The notes beneath the pieces are model-generated. The model ran no database searches, was not told the origin of the DNA, and worked only from the letters and a program-made list of their open reading frames with translations. From assembly GCF_001983165.1 (NCBI RefSeq), contig NZ_MNPU01000016.1:1-64000 (forward strand): a stretch of 64,000 nt of DNA. The letters run 5' to 3'. Every line of letters begins with the position of its first letter. Within the stretch, counting starts at the first letter, position 1. A program made the position numbers and the translations under genes. Positions 46,731 through 55,669 of this stretch are shown here, one piece after another. Source of the DNA: Pseudomonas gessardii (GTDB lineage: Bacteria > Pseudomonadota > Gammaproteobacteria > Pseudomonadales > Pseudomonadaceae).

Positions 46731-47444
46731 TCAGCTGCCTTTCACAACCTTGCCGTTGACCGTGCCGTCCAACAGCATGATGTTGTATTCCTTGCCGTCG
46801 GTTTCGACTTGCTGCAGGCGAACCAGCAGGTAGTCCCAGTCCTTGGCAAACCACATCACGGTGGTACGTTTGCTTTGTGTCGGGTCGCGCACGCGTTCAA
46901 CCTTGATGGCGTCGATCTTGCCGGCCTTGGTATCGACTTTCTCGGCACCCAGCACGCGGAAGTCATAGGTGTCGACTTCACCATCATCCACCACCTGGTA
47001 GCTCATGGTTTTCTTGCCGGCGGCCACATCATGCTGCAGGGCCAACTGGTAGGTGGATTTGTCGACCATGCCGCGGTTCAGCGGGATCTTCACCGCATCA
47101 CCGCGATCGGTGCCGGTGACCATCTTGGCGGTCCAATCGAAGTCCAGGTCGGCTTTCTTGGCTTTACCCAGCCCACCCCGTTCAAAGTGGTAGGACTGTG
47201 GCAGCAAAGTATCCTTGTCCAGGGTCAAGGTGCTGGTTTCGGTCAGGCTGGCGATCATCATCGAGGCCTTGAAGCTGAGCTTCCAGGTACCGTCGGCGTT
47301 TTTTTCCAGGCTGCGTTCCGCGGTGCCGCTCATGGGCAACTGCTTCCAGTCGGCGGTGTAGCTGGCGGAGAAAGGCTGAAGGTCTGCCGCGTGCACGGCA
47401 GGCAGGGCAAACAGAGCAAAAGCGAAGAGCAGGGCGCGACGCAT
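46731..47444 (-). CDS. DUF3108 family exported protein
   Basis: A 237-residue protein with a signal peptide (MRRALLFAFALFALPAVHA), so periplasmic. The mature part is beta-rich with GTAERSLEKNADGTWKLSF and DYLLVRLQQVETDGKEY, matching my recollection of DUF3108. Function is unknown; the fold resembles lipid-binding beta barrels in related families. It lies eight bases after purN and probably shares its transcript, yet has no evident link with purine synthesis. Confidence 0.85.
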   Translation of the reverse strand: MRRALLFAFALFALPAVHAADLQPFSASYTADWKQLPMSGTAERSLEKNADGTWKLSFKASMMIASLTETSTLTLDKDTLLPQSYHFERGGLGKAKKADLDFDWTAKMVTGTDRGDAVKIPLNRGMVDKSTYQLALQHDVAAGKKTMSYQVVDDGEVDTYDFRVLGAEKVDTKAGKIDAIKVERVRDPTQSKRTTVMWFAKDWDYLLVRLQQVETDGKEYNIMLLDGTVNGKVVKGS

Positions 47445-47452
47445 AAAATCTC

Positions 47453-48103
47453 CTAGGTACGAATCAAGTGGCCGCTGGCCGCAAGTAACTGGCCGTCCAA
47501 CACTGCACCCTGGTCACCGAGAACCAAGCGTCCTTCGGCAAACCAGCGAACCGCCAGCGGGTAAATCCTGTGTTCCTGGGTGTGAACCCGTTGCGCAAGG
47601 CTCTGCGCTGAGTCCGTAGACTCTACCGGAACTACTGCCTGTACGACCAGAGGCCCGCCATCGAGTTCCTCGGTAACAAAGTGCACGCTGCAGCCGTGCT
47701 CCGTATCGCCGGCCTCCAGGGCCCGTTGGTGGGTGTGTAACCCTTTGTATTTGGGCAGTAGGGAAGGGTGGATATTCAGCAGGCGCCCCTGGTAATGGCG
47801 TACGAAATCAGCGCTGAGAATGCGCATGAAACCGGCGAGGACCACGAGTTTGGGATTGAAGGCGTCGATCAGTTCGATCAAGGCTGCATCGAAGGCCTCG
47901 CGACCGTCGAACGCCTTGTGATCCAGGGCGCGGGTATCGATACCCGCGTCCTGGGCACGTTGCAGGCCGTAGGCGTCGCTGCGGTTGGAAATCACCGCAG
48001 CGATGCGCACCGGGCTGTCGCCGGCGCGCGTGCTGTCGATCAGGGCCTGCAAGTTACTGCCGGTGCCGGAGAGCAGCACCACCACATCACAGGTTGCGGG
48101 CAT
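47453..48103 (-). CDS. purN: Phosphoribosylglycinamide formyltransferase
   Basis: A 216-residue enzyme, third step of purine synthesis: it formylates GAR using 10-formyltetrahydrofolate. The N-terminal phosphate loop VLLSGTGSNLQALID is present, then VVLAGFMRILSADFVRHYQGRLLNIHPSLLPKY with catalytic Asn and His in NIHPSLLP. The later HFVTEELDGGPLVVQ carries the catalytic Asp. Its start overlaps the purM stop by one base. Confidence 0.96.
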   Translation of the reverse strand: MPATCDVVVLLSGTGSNLQALIDSTRAGDSPVRIAAVISNRSDAYGLQRAQDAGIDTRALDHKAFDGREAFDAALIELIDAFNPKLVVLAGFMRILSADFVRHYQGRLLNIHPSLLPKYKGLHTHQRALEAGDTEHGCSVHFVTEELDGGPLVVQAVVPVESTDSAQSLAQRVHTQEHRIYPLAVRWFAEGRLVLGDQGAVLDGQLLAASGHLIRT

Positions 48104-49161
48104 CAGTGAGCCTTGAGGTTCTTCAGTTCAACCTGGGCCGCACCTTCGGCAGCCGTGGCGATCTGGCCGATCACCCAGGGCTGTTCGCCGGCTTCACGCA
48201 GTACATTCAGCGCGGTTTCCACGTGCTCTTGAGCCACGCAGATGACCATGCCCACGCCGCAGTTCAGCACGCGGTGCATTTCGGTCTCGTTGACGTTGCC
48301 TTTCTCTTGCAGCCAGTCGAAGACCGCCGGGCGCTGCCAGCTGGCCACGTCGACGATGGCCTGGGCGCCTTTTGGCAGCACGCGCGGGATATTGTCCAGC
48401 AGGCCGCCACCGGTGATGTGGGCCATGGCCTTGACTGTGCCAGTGTCCTTGATCAGCTTGAGCAACGGCTTGACGTAGATGCGGGTCGGGGCCATCAGCA
48501 GGTCGGTCAAAGGCTTGCCGTCGAGCTGGGTGTTCTCGATGTCGGCACCGGACACTTCGATAATCTTGCGGATCAGCGAGTAGCCGTTGGAATGCGGGCC
48601 GGACGATGGCAGGGCCAGCAGGGCGTCACCGGCCGCTACCTTGGAGCCGTCGATGATCTCGGCTTTTTCCACGACGCCGACGCAGAAGCCCGCCAGGTCG
48701 TAGTCTTCGCCTTCGTACATGCCCGGCATTTCAGCGGTTTCGCCGCCGACCAGGGAGCAACCCGACAGTTCGCAGCCAGCGCCGATACCGGTGACCACTT
48801 GTGCAGCGGTCTCCACGTTCAGCTTGCCGGTGGCGTAGTAGTCGAGGAAGAACAGCGGCTCGGCGCCGCACACCACCAGGTCGTTGACGCACATGGCGAC
48901 CAGGTCGATACCGATGGTGTCGTGCTTGTTCAGGTTCAGCGCCAGGCGCAGCTTGGTGCCCACACCGTCGGTGCCGGAGACCAGCACAGGCTGCTTGTAG
49001 CCGGCCGGGATCTCGCAGAGGGCGCCGAAACCGCCCAGGCCGCCCATGACTTCGGGGCGCGCAGTGCGCTTGGCGACGCTCTTGATGCGTTCGACCAATG
49101 CTTCACCGGCGTCGATGTCTACACCGGCGTCCTTGTAGCTCAGGGAGGGTTGCTTGCTCAT
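48103..49161 (-). CDS. purM: Phosphoribosylformylglycinamidine cyclo-ligase (AIR synthetase)
   Basis: A 352-residue ATP-dependent enzyme that closes the imidazole ring in purine synthesis. The motifs [20 protein letters not shown] (start), [39 protein letters not shown] and [16 protein letters not shown] are present, with ATP-grasp-like metal residues intact. First gene of purM-purN-DUF3108; divergent from the DUF2066 gene with a 358-base gap. Confidence 0.97.
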   Translation of the reverse strand: MSKQPSLSYKDAGVDIDAGEALVERIKSVAKRTARPEVMGGLGGFGALCEIPAGYKQPVLVSGTDGVGTKLRLALNLNKHDTIGIDLVAMCVNDLVVCGAEPLFFLDYYATGKLNVETAAQVVTGIGAGCELSGCSLVGGETAEMPGMYEGEDYDLAGFCVGVVEKAEIIDGSKVAAGDALLALPSSGPHSNGYSLIRKIIEVSGADIENTQLDGKPLTDLLMAPTRIYVKPLLKLIKDTGTVKAMAHITGGGLLDNIPRVLPKGAQAIVDVASWQRPAVFDWLQEKGNVNETEMHRVLNCGVGMVICVAQEHVETALNVLREAGEQPWVIGQIATAAEGAAQVELKNLKAH

Positions 49162-49336
49162 GATCCAGGCCTTTAGGGGGGGATTCAGGGGTAACGACCG
49201 ATGCGGTGGGGGTACGGAAGTCGAATACTTCAGGACGCCCAGCCGTTGACGGTCTGCGAAGGCGCGCGATTTTATCAGGCTTGAGGGGCAGCGGCCATCC
49301 TCGGGCCGACGGGCAGGGGCATATGCTGCTAAAAAA

Positions 49337-49371
49337 ACCTTAATCGGCGCCGCGATCGCCTGTATTAAGGT
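49337..49371. promoter_or_regulatory. Inverted repeat between purM and the DUF2066 gene
   Basis: ACCTTAAT and ATTAAGGT are perfect 8-bp complements separated by 19 bases with GCG/CGC inside. It lies in the divergent promoter region. No PurR-type box was recognised. A possible operator for either gene; the rest of 49162-49519 shows nothing definite. Confidence 0.4.
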
Positions 49372-49519
49372 ATAGCCTTTAACCCGCTATCGTTATGACA
49401 GTACGAAAACTTACCGGGGCCTTGTGAATGTTTTGCCGGTCGCTGTGGTCACAGCCTTGCCTAACCTTCTTCACGCGGTCTGTTCCAGCCGCTTTTTTGT
49501 CGTTCGGGAATCTTTTTTC

Positions 49520-50578
49520 ATGGGTCTGAGTAGATACTTTTTGGTCGGCTGTTTGTCGTGTATCAGCCTGGCGAGTCATGCCGAAACCCTCAATGGTCTC
49601 TATCAAGTGCTGGAGCCGGTCAGCAACCAGGCGCCGGAGGAGCGCGCGCAAGCCACCCAGCGCGCCCTGGAAACCCTGGTGATCCGCCTCACCGGCGATG
49701 CCAAGGCCGCCCAGGGCCCTGGCCTGGCGGCGATCCGCAAGGATCCGCAACAGATCATCAGCCAATACGGCTACGACGCCGGCCCACCGGAAAGCCTGCA
49801 AGTGGATTTCGACCCGGTCAGCACCGACCGCGCCCTGCGCGATGCCGGCCTGGCGCTGTGGGGCAGCAATCGGCCGTCGATCCTTGGCTGGTGGCTGAGC
49901 GATTCCACCGAAGGCAGCAGCCTGGTCGGTGATGGCCAGGCCGCCGCCGAGCCGCTGCGCCGTGCGGCCCAGCATCGTGGCTTGCCGTTGCGCCTGCCGC
50001 TGGGCGACCTCGATGAACAGATCGTTGCCACCGGCCCTAATCTTGAAAGTGCAGATCCCGCGCCCCTGCGTTCGGCCTCCGAGCGTTATGGCGCCGATGC
50101 CCTGCTGGCGGTGCATGCCCGTGAAGACGCGGGCCAATGGCAAGCCAAATGGCGCCTGTGGCTGGGGGACAAGGCCGAGCAGGGCACCGCACAGGGCGCC
50201 GACCCCGCCGCGTTGGCCGATGCCGTCTTGCTGGCGGTCAGTGAGCGTCTGGCGCCCCGTTTTGCCGTAAAAGCCGGGGTGTCCAGCGAGCAGTTGCTGC
50301 AAGTGCAGGGCATGACCCTGGAGCGCTACGCCGCCCTTGGTCATTTGCTGGAGCCGTTTGGCGCGCAGTTGCAGCGGGTGGATGGCGATCGGATCGTCTA
50401 TCGGGTTAATGGCAGCAGCGAGCAGTTGCGCAGCCAGTTGAGCCTGGCCAGGTTGCAGGAAGTGCCGGCCGGTGAAGCGCTTGCGCCACAACCTGTGCCG
50501 CCGCCCGTGGCCGAAGGCGCATCACCTGCGCCTGTGCCGCCGGCTGAGCCCGAGCCGCAACTGCGTTTCCGTTGGTAA
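49520..50578 (+). CDS. DUF2066 family exported protein
   Basis: A 352-residue periplasmic protein. ATG 49520 gives a clean signal peptide (MGLSRYFLVGCLSCISLASHA, mature start ETLNGLYQV). The mature part has the DUF2066 start (ALETLVIRLTGDAKA) and a proline-rich, low-complexity C-terminus with PPAEPEPQLRFRW. Function is unknown. Starts upstream in frame (49424) would place a hydrophobic segment internally and are rejected. It precedes the AI-2E-type transporter gene by 43 bases. Confidence 0.82.
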   Translation: MGLSRYFLVGCLSCISLASHAETLNGLYQVLEPVSNQAPEERAQATQRALETLVIRLTGDAKAAQGPGLAAIRKDPQQIISQYGYDAGPPESLQVDFDPVSTDRALRDAGLALWGSNRPSILGWWLSDSTEGSSLVGDGQAAAEPLRRAAQHRGLPLRLPLGDLDEQIVATGPNLESADPAPLRSASERYGADALLAVHAREDAGQWQAKWRLWLGDKAEQGTAQGADPAALADAVLLAVSERLAPRFAVKAGVSSEQLLQVQGMTLERYAALGHLLEPFGAQLQRVDGDRIVYRVNGSSEQLRSQLSLARLQEVPAGEALAPQPVPPPVAEGASPAPVPPAEPEPQLRFRW

Positions 50579-50621
50579 ATGTTCTTCCTTATATAGAAGC
50601 AAATAACAGATGGAGTGGTTT

Positions 50622-51695
50622 ATGGCGGATACGCGTCGTTGGGTGTGGCTTGGCGGGATTGTCCTGCTGTGCGTCTTTGTGTTCTTGCTGCATTCGATCC
50701 TGACGCCGTTCCTGGTCGCCTTGCTGCTGGCCTATCTGTTCGATCCGGTGGTGGATCGCCTGGAAAAGGCCGGGCTGTCGCGCACCTGGGGGGTGGTGGC
50801 GGTGTTTGCGCTGTTTACCCTGATCGTCATGGCGCTGTTGCTGGTGCTGGTGCCGATGCTGGCCAAGCAAATGTTTCGCCTGTACGAACTGGCGCCGCAG
50901 ATGCTCGATTGGCTGCAACACACGGCCATGCCATGGGCACAGTCCAAGCTCGGCCTGGCCGATGGCTTCTGGAAGTTCGACAAGGTCAAGGCCGCGATCA
51001 GCGAGCACATGGGCCAGACCACCGATATCGTCGGGGTGATCCTCAGCCAGGCCACGGCCTCCAGCCTGGCGCTGATCGGCTGGCTGACCAACCTGGTGTT
51101 GATCCCGGTGGTGGCGTTCTACCTGCTGCGTGACTGGGACATCATGATGGCCAAGATCCGCAGCCTGCTGCCCCGTGAGAGCGAGGAGCGCATTGTGTCC
51201 CTGGCCGAGGAGTGCCATGAGGTGCTGGGCGCCTTTGTTCGCGGGCAATTGCTGGTGATGGTGGCGTTGGGGATTATCTATGCCGGCGGGCTAATGGCGA
51301 TTGGCCTGGAGCTGGGCCTGTTGATCGGCATGATTGCCGGCCTGGCGGCGATTGTGCCGTACATGGGCTTTGTCATCGGGATTGGCGCGGCGCTGGTGGC
51401 CGGCCTGTTCCAGTTTGGCGGCGACCTGTACCCGATGCTGGGGATTGTCGCGGTGTTCATGGTCGGCCAGGCCCTGGAAGGCATGGTGCTGACGCCGTTG
51501 CTGGTGGGCGACCGCATCGGCCTGCATCCGGTGGCCGTGATCTTTGCGATCCTGGCCGGCGGCGAGTTGTTCGGCTTTACCGGGATCCTGCTGGCGCTGC
51601 CGGTCGCGGCGGTGATCATGGTGCTGGTGCGCCATGTGCATGATGTGTACAAGGATTCGGACGTCTATACGGGCGCCGATGACCCCCAGCCGTAA
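50622..51695 (+). CDS. AI-2E transporter family / PerM-like membrane protein
   Basis: A 357-residue inner-membrane protein with about eight hydrophobic helices: two at the N-terminus (VWLGGIVLLCVFVFLLHSIL), a helical soluble region, then six near the C-terminus. It carries the family motif GGELFGFTGILLALPVAAVI. Members include TqsA/YdgG exporters and PerM; substrates differ. ATG 50622 follows GGAG at six bases; ATG 50610 is in frame but has no ribosome site. Its position next to hda is conserved in Pseudomonas. Confidence 0.87.
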   Translation: MADTRRWVWLGGIVLLCVFVFLLHSILTPFLVALLLAYLFDPVVDRLEKAGLSRTWGVVAVFALFTLIVMALLLVLVPMLAKQMFRLYELAPQMLDWLQHTAMPWAQSKLGLADGFWKFDKVKAAISEHMGQTTDIVGVILSQATASSLALIGWLTNLVLIPVVAFYLLRDWDIMMAKIRSLLPRESEERIVSLAEECHEVLGAFVRGQLLVMVALGIIYAGGLMAIGLELGLLIGMIAGLAAIVPYMGFVIGIGAALVAGLFQFGGDLYPMLGIVAVFMVGQALEGMVLTPLLVGDRIGLHPVAVIFAILAGGELFGFTGILLALPVAAVIMVLVRHVHDVYKDSDVYTGADDPQP

Positions 51696-51704
51696 GGCTC
51701 ATCA

Positions 51705-51730
51705 CAAACCCGGCTCAAGGCCGGGTTTGT
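51705..51730 (+). terminator. Intrinsic terminator after the AI-2E family gene
   Basis: AAACCCGGC pairs with GCCGGGTTT around TCAAG, with T-rich sequence after it (TTTGTTG). It is 10 bases after the stop. Confidence 0.8.
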
Positions 51731-51910
51731 TGCCTGTGGGGCTTGGCATTTAGCCATCGCGTCAAACAATCTCCAAAAAATCCAATGAGTTAACGCAAAC
51801 CTTTGATTTTGCTTGTGGTCTGTTGCATTGTGCGCCCGGCGTCACGGGTATAAACTTTGCAAACTTTTCACAGAGGCCACTAACGGTTCGATTGGAACCG
51901 TTCAGTCAGC

Positions 51911-52615
51911 ATGAAACCGATTCAGCTGCCCCTAGGTGTGCGTCTGCGTGACGATGCCACCTTCATCAATTACTACCCAGGCGCCAATGCCGCTGCACTC
52001 GGCTATGTCGAGCGGCTCTGCGAAGCCGACGCCGGGTGGACGGAAAGCCTGATCTACCTCTGGGGCAAGGACGGCGTGGGGCGCACCCACCTGTTGCAGG
52101 CCGCCTGCCTGCGCTTTGAGCAGTTGGGCGAGCCGGCGGTGTACCTACCGTTGGCCGAGCTGCTGGACCGCGGCATCGGTATCCTCGACAACCTTGAGCA
52201 ATACGAACTGGTGTGCCTGGATGACCTGCAAGCGGTCGCCGGCCGGGCGGACTGGGAAGAAGCGCTGTTCCATCTGTTCAACCGCTTGCGCGACAGTGGC
52301 CGGCGCCTGTTGATTGCCGCCTCCACTTCGCCTCGGGAATTGCCGGTCAAGCTGGCCGACCTCAAGTCGCGGCTGACCCTGGCGCTGATCTTCCAGATGC
52401 GCCCCTTGTCCGATGAAGACAAATTGCGGGCCTTGCAGCTGCGCGCCTCGCGCCGTGGCCTGCACCTGACCGATGAAGTCGGGCATTTTATCCTCACCCG
52501 TGGCACCCGCAGCATGAGTGCGTTGTTCGACTTGCTCGAACAGCTCGACCAGGCCTCCTTGCAGGCCCAGCGCAAGCTCACCATCCCCTTCCTCAAAGAA
52601 ACCCTCGGCTGGTAG
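51911..52615 (+). CDS. hda: DnaA regulatory inactivator Hda
   Basis: A 234-residue AAA+ protein that, with the DNA clamp, stimulates ATP hydrolysis by DnaA to prevent re-initiation. It starts MKPIQLPLGVRLRDDATF, with the clamp-binding QLPLGV motif at residues 4-9. The P-loop is WGKDGVGRTHLLQAA, Walker B is LVCLDDLQAV, and the sensor/arginine region follows. A possible -10 box TATAAA lies at about 51848. Length and start match the family. Confidence 0.95.
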   Translation: MKPIQLPLGVRLRDDATFINYYPGANAAALGYVERLCEADAGWTESLIYLWGKDGVGRTHLLQAACLRFEQLGEPAVYLPLAELLDRGIGILDNLEQYELVCLDDLQAVAGRADWEEALFHLFNRLRDSGRRLLIAASTSPRELPVKLADLKSRLTLALIFQMRPLSDEDKLRALQLRASRRGLHLTDEVGHFILTRGTRSMSALFDLLEQLDQASLQAQRKLTIPFLKETLGW

Positions 52616-52764
52616 CCAGCCCTTTGAAACCGGGGCTCCTGGCAAATTCCAGGCGCCAGAAAACCTGCGTTTGGGCCGCTCTGGCCACGCAAAAGGGTCT
52701 AAATGGGGATTAAGGGCTTAGATGACATAGGTCAAACAAGAAGTCACATAGATCACGATTGAAT

Positions 52765-52793
52765 TTGCAAATCGATGTGATAGAGGGCATAGT
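52765..52793 (+). promoter_or_regulatory. Candidate sigma-70 promoter of the first NlpC/P60 gene
   Basis: TTGCAA (52765-52770), a 17-base spacer and CATAGT (52788-52793), 35 bases before the ATG at 52829. Several short related motifs (gatgacata, agtcacata, cgatgtgat) precede it and could be regulator sites. Confidence 0.45.
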
Positions 52794-52828
52794 CTCGGCT
52801 TCTTTACCTATCAGCCACGGTCGTGCCC

Positions 52829-53464
52829 ATGCTAAATCGCTTCGCACCCCTCGTGCCTCTCGCACTCGTTACCCTGTTGTTTGGTTGCGCCACCCACCCT
52901 CAACAAGTGGCAGAGCAGCAAAAACCACAACCACAACAACAGCACCAGGCCAAATTCGTTGCAACGCAGTCTTCTTCTGTTTACGAGGAAGAGCTCGCAA
53001 CCGAGAAGGAACTGGCCGAATTCTCCGATAGCAAGCCTTATCAGCTGCCTTTGCTGGCCGACAGCATTCTTGAGCGCGGCATGTCCTTGATCGGGACCCG
53101 CTACCGTTTCGGCGGTACCTCTGAAGCCGGCTTCGACTGCAGTGGTTTTATCGGTTACCTGTTTCGTGAAGAAGCCGGCATGAACCTGCCGCGCTCCACC
53201 CGCGAAATGATCAACGTGAATGCACCGTTGGTCGCACGAAACAACCTCAAGCCCGGCGATCTGCTTTTCTTCAGTACCAATGGCCGTGGCCGCGTCAGCC
53301 ACGCCGGTATCTACCTGGGCGATGACCAGTTCATCCACTCCAGCAGCCGCCGCAGCGGCGGGGTGCGGGTCGATAAGCTGGGCGACAGCTATTGGAGCAA
53401 AACCTTCATCGAAGCCAAACGCGCTTTGGCGATGGCCCCGACTACCGTTACCGCTCGCAAGTAA
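52829..53464 (+). CDS. NlpC/P60 (C40) peptidase lipoprotein
   Basis: A 211-residue envelope lipoprotein and probable peptidoglycan endopeptidase that cuts stem or cross-link peptides. The signal MLNRFAPLVPLALVTLLFGC has lipid Cys20, followed by a Gln/His-rich linker. The C40 domain begins near 85: catalytic Cys104 in GFDCSGFIGYLF, His158 in VSHAG and His170 as the third residue. ATG 52829 is preferred over a GTG two codons earlier. A second homologue follows 144 bases downstream. Confidence 0.9.
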   Translation: MLNRFAPLVPLALVTLLFGCATHPQQVAEQQKPQPQQQHQAKFVATQSSSVYEEELATEKELAEFSDSKPYQLPLLADSILERGMSLIGTRYRFGGTSEAGFDCSGFIGYLFREEAGMNLPRSTREMINVNAPLVARNNLKPGDLLFFSTNGRGRVSHAGIYLGDDQFIHSSSRRSGGVRVDKLGDSYWSKTFIEAKRALAMAPTTVTARK

Positions 53465-53528
53465 AGTTAAAGTGATACTTGAAGTTTGACGCGTAAGCGC
53501 TAGAATCCTGAGATATTGTTGCGAACCT

Positions 53529-53561
53529 GACCGCGCAAGCTTGCTTGCGCGGTCTAGTTTT
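53529..53561 (+). terminator. Hairpin terminator between the two NlpC/P60 genes
   Basis: GACCGCGCAAGC and GCTTGCGCGGTC are perfect 12-bp complements with TT between them, followed by TAGTTTT. It lies just after a promoter-like pair (TTGAAG at 53479, TAGAAT at 53501) and 65 bases after the first gene's stop. Confidence 0.75.
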
Positions 53562-53608
53562 CAGCGTTCGGCAGCGAAAGCCGCATCCAGATCAGGATTG
53601 TTCTGCCC

Positions 53609-54148
53609 ATGTCGACCTCGGCCCGCCTAATTCTTGTTGTTTGCGCCGCACTGCTCAGTGCCTGCGCCAGCCGTCCTGCACCCGCGCCTGTGGCGGCCAA
53701 GCCCAAGCCGGTCTTCAACTACGCCACCCAGAATTTTTCGCCTGCTGCCGAAGACGTGCTGTTTCGCGCCCTGGGCCTGGTCGGCACGCCTTACCGCTGG
53801 GGCGGCAATACCCCGGACTCCGGGTTTGATTGCAGTGGCCTGATTGGTTTTGTCTACCGCGATGCCGCTGGCATCTCCCTACCGCGCACCACCCGCGAGC
53901 TGATCGTGATGCGGGCCCAGGACGTGCGTGAAGATGCGCTGCAGACCGGCGACCTGCTGTTCTTCGCCACGGGTGGCGGTTCGCAGGTCAGCCATGCCGG
54001 CATTTATGTGGGGGAAGGGCGCTTTGTCCATGCCCCGCAAACCGGCGGTACGGTGAAGCTGGATACCTTGTCCAAGGCCTATTGGCAGAATGCCTACCTG
54101 AGTGCCAAGCGCGTGTTGCCGGCCGAGCACCTGGCGCGTAACCCCTAA
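53609..54148 (+). CDS. NlpC/P60 (C40) peptidase lipoprotein, second copy
   Basis: A 179-residue lipoprotein, shorter in the linker than its upstream neighbour. The signal MSTSARLILVVCAALLSAC has lipid Cys19. The C40 domain carries catalytic Cys75 (GFDCSGLIGFVY), His129 (VSHAG) and His141 (RFVHAP). The two neighbouring proteins share the same order of motifs, suggesting ancient tandem duplication. ATG 53609 is supported by position. Confidence 0.9.
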   Translation: MSTSARLILVVCAALLSACASRPAPAPVAAKPKPVFNYATQNFSPAAEDVLFRALGLVGTPYRWGGNTPDSGFDCSGLIGFVYRDAAGISLPRTTRELIVMRAQDVREDALQTGDLLFFATGGGSQVSHAGIYVGEGRFVHAPQTGGTVKLDTLSKAYWQNAYLSAKRVLPAEHLARNP

Positions 54149-54168
54149 GACCTGTACCGATCAAAAAA

Positions 54169-54259
54169 TGTGGGAGCGGGCTTGCTCGCGATAGCGGTGT
54201 ATCAGGTATCAGATGTGCAAACTGACCCACCGCTATCGCGAGCAAGCCCGCTCCCACAT
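54169..54259. repeat. REP doublet after the NlpC/P60 pair
   Basis: Inverted copies of tgtgggagcgggcttgctcg-type sequence at 54169-54198 and 54230-54259, with the genome's standard core intact. It lies between the second peptidase gene and the sorbosone-dehydrogenase fragment. Confidence 0.9.
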
Positions 54260-54285
54260 TGGTTTTGTGGTGTTGTTGGGTCCGG

Positions 54286-54645
54286 TTATTGGGCCGAAGA
54301 CACCCGCCACACCTTATTCCCCACATCGTCCGCCACCAGCAACCCGCCTTGCTGGTCGATCACCACGCCCACCGGCCGGCCCATGGCTTTCTGGTCACTG
54401 TTGAGAAACCCGGTCAGCACATCCACCGGTTGCCCCTTCGGCTTGCCGCCCTCGAACGGCACAAAGATCACCTTGTAACCACTGTGTGGCTTGCGATTCC
54501 ACGAGCCGTGTTGGCCAATAAACGCCCCCTGGGCAAATTGCGCCGGCAGCGTGTTGCCTTCAGCGAAGGTCAGGCCCAGCGATGCGGTGTGCGGCCCTAC
54601 GGCATAGTCCGGCGCATCGGGTCTTGTGCATGTTTTTATCCTCAA
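54286..54645 (-). pseudogene. C-terminal fragment of a PQQ-dependent sugar/L-sorbosone dehydrogenase
   Basis: About 113 residues match the end of the sorbosone/glucose dehydrogenase beta-propeller family: [40 protein letters not shown] and [20 protein letters not shown] with the ending VWRVSS. The match starts at about 54621; upstream the frame soon becomes unrelated and reaches the cobalamin riboswitch. There is no signal peptide or N-terminal propeller. It cannot be a working enzyme unless a start of unknown kind is used, so it is called a truncated remnant. Confidence 0.75.
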
Positions 54646-54748
54646 AGCCTGTAGCCATAGAGGCCTGGCGCGTGGCGATGGTTCAAGTGTATGGCCGGCT
54701 TTAATTGACGCTGTACCCCCAACCCACTAACCTTCGCCGCTTGTTTCA

Positions 54749-54972
54749 GGTGCTCGGTGACGTACGCGTCGACCGAGTGAAACAGGGAAGCCGGTGAGTG
54801 CGCGCACTTTTCTACAGTGCGGCCACGATCCCGGCGCTGCCCCCGCAACGGTAAATGAGTCAAGACGCTGCTTTTGCCACTGTATCGCCCGCGATATGGG
54901 AAGGTGCATCGTCGGTTTGCCCTGGTCAACAGGGCACCCCTCATGAGCCCGGAGACCGGCCTGATCCATCCA
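54749..54972 (+). ncRNA. Cobalamin (AdoCbl) riboswitch upstream of cobO
   Basis: The conserved blocks appear in order: acagggaagccggtg at 54782-54796, then gcgctgcccccgcaacggta at 54834-54853 (B12 box area), gccactg at 54876, ggaaggtg at 54899 and atgagcccggagaccggcc at 54943-54961. The element ends about 90 bases before cobO. High cobalamin is expected to shut down the operon at the level of transcription or translation. Confidence 0.96.
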
Positions 54973-55057
54973 ACAGCATCACGGTGGGCGATGCTTGGCT
55001 TCATGTTGTTGTCTTTTCCTGCCCGCCGTTTTTGTCCAGCCCCAACGGAGAGCTGCC

Positions 55058-55669
55058 ATGACTGATTCCCCTGATCGTGACGAACGCCACCTGGCGCGCA
55101 TGCTGCGTAAAAAAGCGGTGATTGACGAGCGCATTGCCAATTCACCGAATGAATGCGGTTTGCTGCTGGTATTGACCGGCAATGGCAAAGGCAAGAGCAG
55201 CTCGGCGTTTGGCATGCTGGCCCGGGCCATGGGGCACGGTATGCAATGCGGCGTCGTGCAATTTATCAAGGGCCGTAACAGCACCGGTGAGGAGCTGTTC
55301 TTCCGGCGCTTCCCCGAGCAGGTACGCTTTCATGTGATGGGCGAGGGCTTTACCTGGGAAACCCAGGACCGCCAGCGCGATATCGCCGCCGCCGAAGCGG
55401 CCTGGCAAGTCTCCCGGGAAATGTTGCAGGACCCGTCCATCGGCCTGGTGGTGCTCGATGAGCTGAACATCGCGCTCAAGCACGGCTATCTTGACCTGGA
55501 CCAGGTGCTTGGCGACCTGCAAGCCCGCCCACCGATGCAGCACGTGCTGGTCACCGGGCGTGGCGCCAAGCCGGAGCTGATGGAAATGGCCGATACCGTC
55601 ACCGAAATGGGCATGCTCAAGCACGCGTTCCAGGCCGGTATCAAGGCACAGAAAGGCATCGAACTTTGA
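55058..55669 (+). CDS. cobO: Cob(I)yrinic acid a,c-diamide adenosyltransferase
   Basis: A 203-residue enzyme (CobA/BtuR family) that attaches the 5'-deoxyadenosyl group to the cobalt. The P-loop LTGNGKGKSSSA (residues 39-50) binds ATP, and later motifs GVVQFIKG, VVLDELNIALK and VLVTGRGAKPELMEMAD match CobO proteins. It starts at ATG 55058 (GGAGAG upstream). First gene of the operon under the cobalamin riboswitch; stop overlaps cobB start. Confidence 0.96.
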   Translation: MTDSPDRDERHLARMLRKKAVIDERIANSPNECGLLLVLTGNGKGKSSSAFGMLARAMGHGMQCGVVQFIKGRNSTGEELFFRRFPEQVRFHVMGEGFTWETQDRQRDIAAAEAAWQVSREMLQDPSIGLVVLDELNIALKHGYLDLDQVLGDLQARPPMQHVLVTGRGAKPELMEMADTVTEMGMLKHAFQAGIKAQKGIEL

